Assembly (NCBI GenBank): GCA_018830205.1
Contig: JAHJSX010000156.1
Coordinates: 1-9,748 of the forward strand
Direction: 5' to 3'
DNA length: 9,748 bases
Source of the DNA: an archaeon
GTDB lineage: Archaea; Hydrothermarchaeota; Hydrothermarchaeia; Hydrothermarchaeales; Hydrothermarchaeaceae
The position numbers were made by a program, and so were the translations under genes. The notes under the pieces are model-generated. The model did no database searches. It was not told where the DNA came from and was given only the letters and a program-made list of their open reading frames with translations. This document shows, in pieces, positions 5,861-9,748 of this stretch; position 1 is the first letter of the stretch, and the number at the start of each line of letters is the position of its first letter.

Positions 5861-7142
5861 TGTGGTCTGCCCGTTTTGCGGAACGCTTTGCGATGACATA
5901 GAAGTTGACGTAAAAGACAACAAAATTACAGACGTCAGGCACGCATGCAGAATTGGGACCGCAAAATTTTTTAGCGTCCTTGAAGAGGGCAGGCCCACAA
6001 AACCCCTTATTAGAAAGAACGGGGTGATGGTCGAGACAACAGTTGACACTGCCGTAAAGAAGGCCGCGGAAATACTCAAAAAATCAATAAGGCCGCTTCT
6101 TTATGGGTGGAGCAGCACAAGCTGCGAAGCGCACGCCCATGGTATTGCCATAGCAGAGGAGGTAGGCGGCGTTATAGACGGCACAACTTCCGTATGCCAC
6201 GGCCCAAGCGTTCTTGCAATTCAGGATGTAGGGTGCCCCTCGTGCACACTGGCCGAGGTAAAAAACAGGGCAGACCTTGTAATATACTGGGGATGCAATC
6301 CCATGCACGCCCACCCAAGGCATTTGTCCAGGTATACAATCTATCCAAGGGGGTACTTCAGAGAAAGAGGACATCAGGACAGGGAGCTCATTGTAATCGA
6401 TGTAAGAAAAACCGACACCGCAAAGATTGCAAACAAATTCATCAAGGTAGATTATGGACGTGATTATGAACTGCTTGGCGCAATACGGGCCGCAGTAAAT
6501 GGAAATGAAATCAATGCGGAAGTTGTGGGCGGCGTAACAAAGGAGGAGATTCAAAAGCTCGCAGAAAAATTGAAAAACTGTCAGTTCGGGGTGATATTTT
6601 TCGGCATGGGCCTTACAATGACTTCTGCAAAGCACAGGAACATAGACAATGCAATTTGCCTCACAAAAGACCTTAACAGGCACACGAAATTTTCCATCAT
6701 GCCGATGAGGGGCCACTACAACGTTACAGGCTTTGGCGAGGTGCTCACATGGCAGACCGGATACCCGTATGCAGTTGATTTTTCTACCGGCTATCCAAGA
6801 TATAATCCTGGAGAGACGTCAGCGAACGACGTGCTGCAAAGAGGCGAAGCCGATGCAGCACTCATAGTGGCGTCAGACCCGGTCGCGCACTTTCCAAGAA
6901 AATCAGTCGAATACCTTGCAAAAATGCCGTTAATCTATATAGGCCCCCACCACACTCCGACATCACTGCTTGCAGACGTCTTCATACCAAGCACGTTCGT
7001 GGGCATAGAAACAGGCGGCACCGCCTATAGGATGGACACGGTCCCTCTTTATGCAAAGAAAGTGGTTGATGGCCCAAAAGGGGTGCTCTCGGATGAGGAA
7101 ATCCTTGAACGGATTTACAAAGAAATAGTGAGGGGAAAGTGA
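5850..7142 (+). CDS. fwdB: formylmethanofuran dehydrogenase subunit B, W/Mo catalytic subunit (Cys form)
   Basis: FwdB is the catalytic subunit, related to the large subunit of formate dehydrogenase: CO2 + 2 electrons + H+ gives formate, which is passed to FwdA. From GTG 5850 it is 430 aa, the normal length. C7/C10/C14/C33 bind the proximal [4Fe-4S] cluster. C116 in SVCHGPS is the protein ligand of the W or Mo atom; it is a TGC codon, so this is the cysteine and not the selenocysteine isoform. Other family blocks are WGCNPMHAHPRH, MPMRGHYNVTGFGE and IYIGPHHTPTSLLADVFIPS. Metal choice (fwd versus fmd) cannot be told from sequence. The preceding GAGGTG sets the start, the gene overlaps fwdD by 11 bases, and TGATG joins it to fwdA. 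Confidence 0.97.
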   Translation: MASDVVCPFCGTLCDDIEVDVKDNKITDVRHACRIGTAKFFSVLEEGRPTKPLIRKNGVMVETTVDTAVKKAAEILKKSIRPLLYGWSSTSCEAHAHGIAIAEEVGGVIDGTTSVCHGPSVLAIQDVGCPSCTLAEVKNRADLVIYWGCNPMHAHPRHLSRYTIYPRGYFRERGHQDRELIVIDVRKTDTAKIANKFIKVDYGRDYELLGAIRAAVNGNEINAEVVGGVTKEEIQKLAEKLKNCQFGVIFFGMGLTMTSAKHRNIDNAICLTKDLNRHTKFSIMPMRGHYNVTGFGEVLTWQTGYPYAVDFSTGYPRYNPGETSANDVLQRGEADAALIVASDPVAHFPRKSVEYLAKMPLIYIGPHHTPTSLLADVFIPSTFVGIETGGTAYRMDTVPLYAKKVVDGPKGVLSDEEILERIYKEIVRGK

Positions 7143-8851
7143 TGGCCAGCCTGATAATCAAAAACGGCACAGTATACGACCCTGCAAACAACGTAAACGG
7201 GGAGAAGATGGACATCTACATAAAGGATGGCAAAATCGTTGAAAAAGCAGCCAGGGGCGCAAAAAAAATCGACTGCAACGGCAAAATAATAATGCCCGGC
7301 GGGGTTGAGATACACAGCCACATAGCAGGGGGAAAGGTAAATTCCGGCAGGCTGCTTCGTCCAGAAGACCACAAAAAACTCGTGATGCCAAAGACAAAGT
7401 TGACAAGGTCTGGCTCTGGATTTTCTACTCCTTCAACCTTCATGACAGGATACCTCTACTCAAAACTTGGCTATACCACGGCAATGACGCCGGCGATGCC
7501 GCCGCTCATGGCCCGCCACACACACGAGGAGCTAAATGATATACCAATGCTTGACAAGGGGTCGTATCCTCTTACAGATGGCAACTGGTTCATAATGAGA
7601 TACCTGAAAGATGGAGACATCGAAAAGGCAGCAGCATATGCTGCTTGGCTCCTTCGCTCAACCAAGGGCTTTGCACTTAAGATAACCAACCCAGGAGGCA
7701 CCGAGGCCTGGGGCTGGGGCAAGAACTGCAAGTCTCTCGATGACCCTGTGCCGTATTTTGACATCACGCCAAGAGAGATAATCAAAGGGCTTGCAGAGGT
7801 GAATGAGATGCTCGGCCTTCCCCACTCAATCCACCTCCAGGCAAACAACCTTGGGCGCCTTGGAAACTATGAGACCACAATTGACACGATTAAAGTACCA
7901 AGCGGTACGAAGAACAAAGACCGCCAGACTCTCCACTTGACACACGTCCAGTTCCACTCATACGGCGGGGACAGCTGGAAAAATTTCGAATCAGAGGCAG
8001 AGACGGTGGCAAAGGCAGTCAACAAAACCGACAACGCCATAATTGATACCGGCAACGTGACCCTCGACAACACAACGACCATGACGGCGGACGGCCCAAT
8101 GGAATACTACCTCCAGAGCCTTACCCATTTTAAGTGGATGAACAGGGACGTTGAACTTGAGACAGCACCAGGCATTACGCCTTTTATCTATTCGCCAAAG
8201 ATGTCAACTGCCGCAATCCAGTGGGCAATAGGTCTTGAGCTTGGCCTTTTGATAAAAGACCCATGGAAGGTGCTCATGACAACGGACCATCCAAACGGCG
8301 GCCCGTTCACAAGGTATCCAAGGATAATATCATGGCTTATGAGCAGGCCCGCAAGAGACGAAATGCTTGAGAAGGTAAATGCCGCAGCGGGAAAAAGAAG
8401 CAGTCTGGCATCTATTGACAGGGAATACGACTTCAACGACATTGCAACAGTCACCCGCGCAGGGCAAGCCAGGTCTCTTGGTCTTTCTGAAACAAAGGGG
8501 CATCTTGGCATTGGCGCGCACGGGGATGTCGCAGTTTACGACATAGACCCGGATAACATGGACCCCTCAAAAGACTTCAAAGGAATCGAGAAGGCCTTTT
8601 CCGCCGCCGCGTACACGATAAAAGGCGGCGAGGTATTGGTAAGGGACGGCGAGATAGTGAAAGTCACATACGGCAATACATACTGGACGAACCCCCATGT
8701 TGACAAAAGCCTTGAAAAAGAAGTGCTAAGCGACATAGAATATAACTTCAAAAGGTACTACTCCGTAAACCTTGCAAACTACCCGGTCCAGGATAAATAC
8801 GTGAAAAACCCAATAGAGCTGAAAATCGATGCACAGAAGGTGGGAGCGTGA
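7142..8851 (+). CDS. fwdA: formylmethanofuran dehydrogenase subunit A, metal-dependent amidohydrolase
   Basis: FwdA condenses the formate made by FwdB with the amine of methanofuran to formylmethanofuran (or runs in reverse) at a dinuclear metal centre. It is 569 aa, normal for the family. Amidohydrolase features in order: N-terminal beta-sandwich strand LIIKNGTVYDPAN; HSH at 58-60 (the H-x-H metal pair); Lys180 in ALKITNPGG, matching the carboxylated bridging lysine; His231 in SIHLQANNLG; a His cluster at 265/268/272 (LHLTHVQFHSYGG); and Asp382 in MTTDHPNGGPF, the conserved catalytic/metal Asp. All key residues are present, so the subunit should be active. ATG 7142 is chosen over the in-frame GTG one codon earlier because GAGGGG (7130-7135) is 6 bases upstream and the ATG makes the TGATG overlap with fwdB. 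Its TGA overlaps the fwdC start in a GTGA. Confidence 0.98.
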   Translation: MASLIIKNGTVYDPANNVNGEKMDIYIKDGKIVEKAARGAKKIDCNGKIIMPGGVEIHSHIAGGKVNSGRLLRPEDHKKLVMPKTKLTRSGSGFSTPSTFMTGYLYSKLGYTTAMTPAMPPLMARHTHEELNDIPMLDKGSYPLTDGNWFIMRYLKDGDIEKAAAYAAWLLRSTKGFALKITNPGGTEAWGWGKNCKSLDDPVPYFDITPREIIKGLAEVNEMLGLPHSIHLQANNLGRLGNYETTIDTIKVPSGTKNKDRQTLHLTHVQFHSYGGDSWKNFESEAETVAKAVNKTDNAIIDTGNVTLDNTTTMTADGPMEYYLQSLTHFKWMNRDVELETAPGITPFIYSPKMSTAAIQWAIGLELGLLIKDPWKVLMTTDHPNGGPFTRYPRIISWLMSRPARDEMLEKVNAAAGKRSSLASIDREYDFNDIATVTRAGQARSLGLSETKGHLGIGAHGDVAVYDIDPDNMDPSKDFKGIEKAFSAAAYTIKGGEVLVRDGEIVKVTYGNTYWTNPHVDKSLEKEVLSDIEYNFKRYYSVNLANYPVQDKYVKNPIELKIDAQKVGA

Positions 8852-9633
8852 AGGAAATAATTTTAACTCCAAAGGAGCTCCCCGATGTGGGTCTAATAGC
8901 GGAGACAATCACGCCAGACCTTTTCGCGGGCAAAAGCATAGGAAAAATTGCATCACTTCTGATTTTCGCCGGCAACCAGCGCAAAAAACTTGGTGACTTT
9001 TTTGAAGTAGCTGGCAAGAGCGCAGATGACGCATCCGATACACGGATAGTCATCAAAGGAGACATAACAAAGGTAAAAATGGTAGGCAAGGGTACGAAGG
9101 CAGGCGAGATTGTAATAGAGGGAAGTGCTGGAATGTATGTCGGCGAAGAAATGCGCGGCGGGAAGATAACGGTCTTGGGAAATGTCGATTCATTTGCAGG
9201 CCAAACCATGAGGGGCGGCGAGCTAGTAATAAAAGGAAACGCAGGCGATTACCTTGGCGCTGCTTACAGGGGCGACTGGAGGGGCATGAGGGGCGGCGTT
9301 ATCTTGGTGGAGGGAAATGCCGGAGCCGAGACCGGGCTTTTCATGGTCGGCGGGAAAATAAAAATAAAAGGGAATTGCGGAACCTTTGCAGGGGTGCACA
9401 TGAAAAAAGGACTTATCATCATCGAGGGCCAAACTCCAGAAAGAGCAGGTGCCGAGATGACAGGCGGCAGTATCGTTGTAATGGGTGATACCGACATACT
9501 TCCCACGTTCGCACCAGTTAATGAAGAAAAAAATCCAGAAATAGACGGTGAGAAACTAAAGGGCACATTTCAAACATATTCCGGGGACCATGCAGAAAGA
9601 GGCGCAAAAGGAATGTTGTACAAGTTCGTGTAG
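8848..9633 (+). CDS. fwdC: formylmethanofuran dehydrogenase subunit C, beta-helical scaffold
   Basis: FwdC is 261 aa and resembles the C-terminal domain of glutamate synthase large subunit. It forms a right-handed beta-helix that packs the FwdA and FwdB/D units together; it is not catalytic. Successive turns are visible from about residue 66 to 214 as repeats of a beta strand, then G-x2-G-x3-G and a M-x-G-G turn (for example GSAGMYVGEEMRGG, GNVDSFAGQTMRGG, GNAGDYLGAAYRG, GNAGAETGLFMVGG, GNCGTFAGVHMKKG). The conserved tail YSGDHAERGAKG is present. The start is GTG 8848, which overlaps the fwdA stop (GTGA); GGTGG at 8839-8843 is 4 bases upstream. It is the last gene of the operon. No hairpin terminator is seen; a T run at 9690-9695 inside the converging gene might end the transcript. 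Confidence 0.97.
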   Translation: MKEIILTPKELPDVGLIAETITPDLFAGKSIGKIASLLIFAGNQRKKLGDFFEVAGKSADDASDTRIVIKGDITKVKMVGKGTKAGEIVIEGSAGMYVGEEMRGGKITVLGNVDSFAGQTMRGGELVIKGNAGDYLGAAYRGDWRGMRGGVILVEGNAGAETGLFMVGGKIKIKGNCGTFAGVHMKKGLIIIEGQTPERAGAEMTGGSIVVMGDTDILPTFAPVNEEKNPEIDGEKLKGTFQTYSGDHAERGAKGMLYKFV

Positions 9634-9635
9634 GC

Positions 9636-9748
9636 CTATATATCCTTTACAGATTCCCACAGACTTAATCTTTCTTTGAGGGTTTCATATTTTTTCTTGA
9701 GTTCCGAATTTTCTTTCTCCAAAGAGCCTAGCGTTTCCTTTGTCTTTT
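9636..9748 (-). CDS. C-terminal tail of a coiled-coil protein, truncated by the window edge
   Basis: Read on the minus strand from base 9746, an open frame of 36 codons runs to a TAG at 9636-9638. It is rich in Lys, Glu and Leu (SLEKENSELKKKYETLKERL), with leucines spaced as in a coiled coil, and ends LWESVKDI. The gene starts beyond the right edge, so the protein cannot be identified. Its stop is separated from the fwdC stop by 2 bases, a convergent arrangement, so it is transcribed apart from the fwd operon. The coding call rests on composition and the open frame only. Confidence 0.65.
   Translation of the reverse strand, partial: KTKETLGSLEKENSELKKKYETLKERLSLWESVKDI

Noticed and set aside
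6084..6716. 210-codon open frame on the minus strand inside fwdB
   Set aside because: It is antisense to a strongly conserved catalytic gene, rich in Cys/Tyr/His with no recognisable domain, and explained by the codon bias of fwdB.
8748..9209. 153-codon minus-strand frame across the fwdA/fwdC junction
   Set aside because: It is a Pro/Ser-rich shadow of two clear conserved genes, with no promoter or ribosome site.
9120..9490. Repeated GGC/GGA-rich units in fwdC as a DNA repeat
   Set aside because: The units encode the Gly-rich turns of the beta-helix and differ at the nucleotide level; they are protein repeats, not a DNA repeat element.
9690..9695. T run downstream of fwdC as a transcription terminator
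   Set aside because: It lies within the coding part of the converging gene, is short, and has no companion signal; it could end the transcript but I cannot support it as a separate feature.
1..9748. CRISPR arrays, tRNA/rRNA genes, insertion sequences, integration sites
   Set aside because: I saw no regularly spaced repeats, tRNA-like T-loop GTTCRANNC with paired stems, transposase motifs or terminal inverted repeats on either strand; nearly every base is accounted for by protein genes.

Overview
The window comes from an archaeon, most likely a euryarchaeote that carries the methanofuran/tetrahydromethanopterin C1 pathway (a methanogen, an anaerobic methane or alkane oxidiser, or a Wood-Ljungdahl relative). 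The evidence is a complete tungsten/molybdenum formylmethanofuran dehydrogenase gene set, a DUF531-type protein (an archaeal family), AT-rich archaeal-style TATA boxes, and GGTG-type ribosome binding sites. Base composition looks close to half GC by eye. The sequence alone does not let me name the genus or say whether the pathway runs towards CO2 reduction or formyl oxidation.

Layout. (1) Bases 1-311, plus strand: the C-terminal end of a PfkB-family sugar or nucleoside kinase. Its 3' end overlaps by 14 bases the end of the converging gene. (2) Bases 298-3912, minus strand: three genes read leftwards. They are a helical-repeat protein fused to a C-terminal DUF531 domain, a secreted and membrane-anchored protein with terpenoid-cyclase-like repeats and Ig-like domains, and a small helical/coiled-coil protein whose start overlaps the stop of the surface protein gene. 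(3) Bases 3913-3961: a short divergent promoter region with a TATA-like box and a perfect 6-3-6 dyad. (4) Bases 3962-9633, plus strand: six tightly overlapping genes in the order fwdF-fwdG-fwdD-fwdB-fwdA-fwdC. (5) Bases 9636-9748, minus strand: the C-terminal tail of a coiled-coil protein converging on fwdC, with a 2-base gap.

How the genes work together. FwdF and FwdG (8 predicted [4Fe-4S] clusters in total) carry electrons between ferredoxin or an electron-bifurcating partner and the FwdB/FwdD core. There CO2 is reduced to formate at a W or Mo bis-pterin site, with a Cys ligand rather than Sec. FwdA, a dinuclear-metal amidohydrolase, condenses formate with methanofuran, and FwdC is the beta-helical scaffold. 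Every junction overlaps by 1 to 11 bases, so the subunits are probably translated in a coupled way.

The most unusual feature is FwdG. After its normal two-cluster ferredoxin domain it continues into a winged-helix DNA-binding-like domain and a charged helical tail, making it 214 aa instead of about 80. Together with the dyad at the operon's promoter, this raises the testable idea that an iron-sulfur subunit of the enzyme also senses redox state and controls its own operon. That link is inference; the fusion and the dyad are directly visible.
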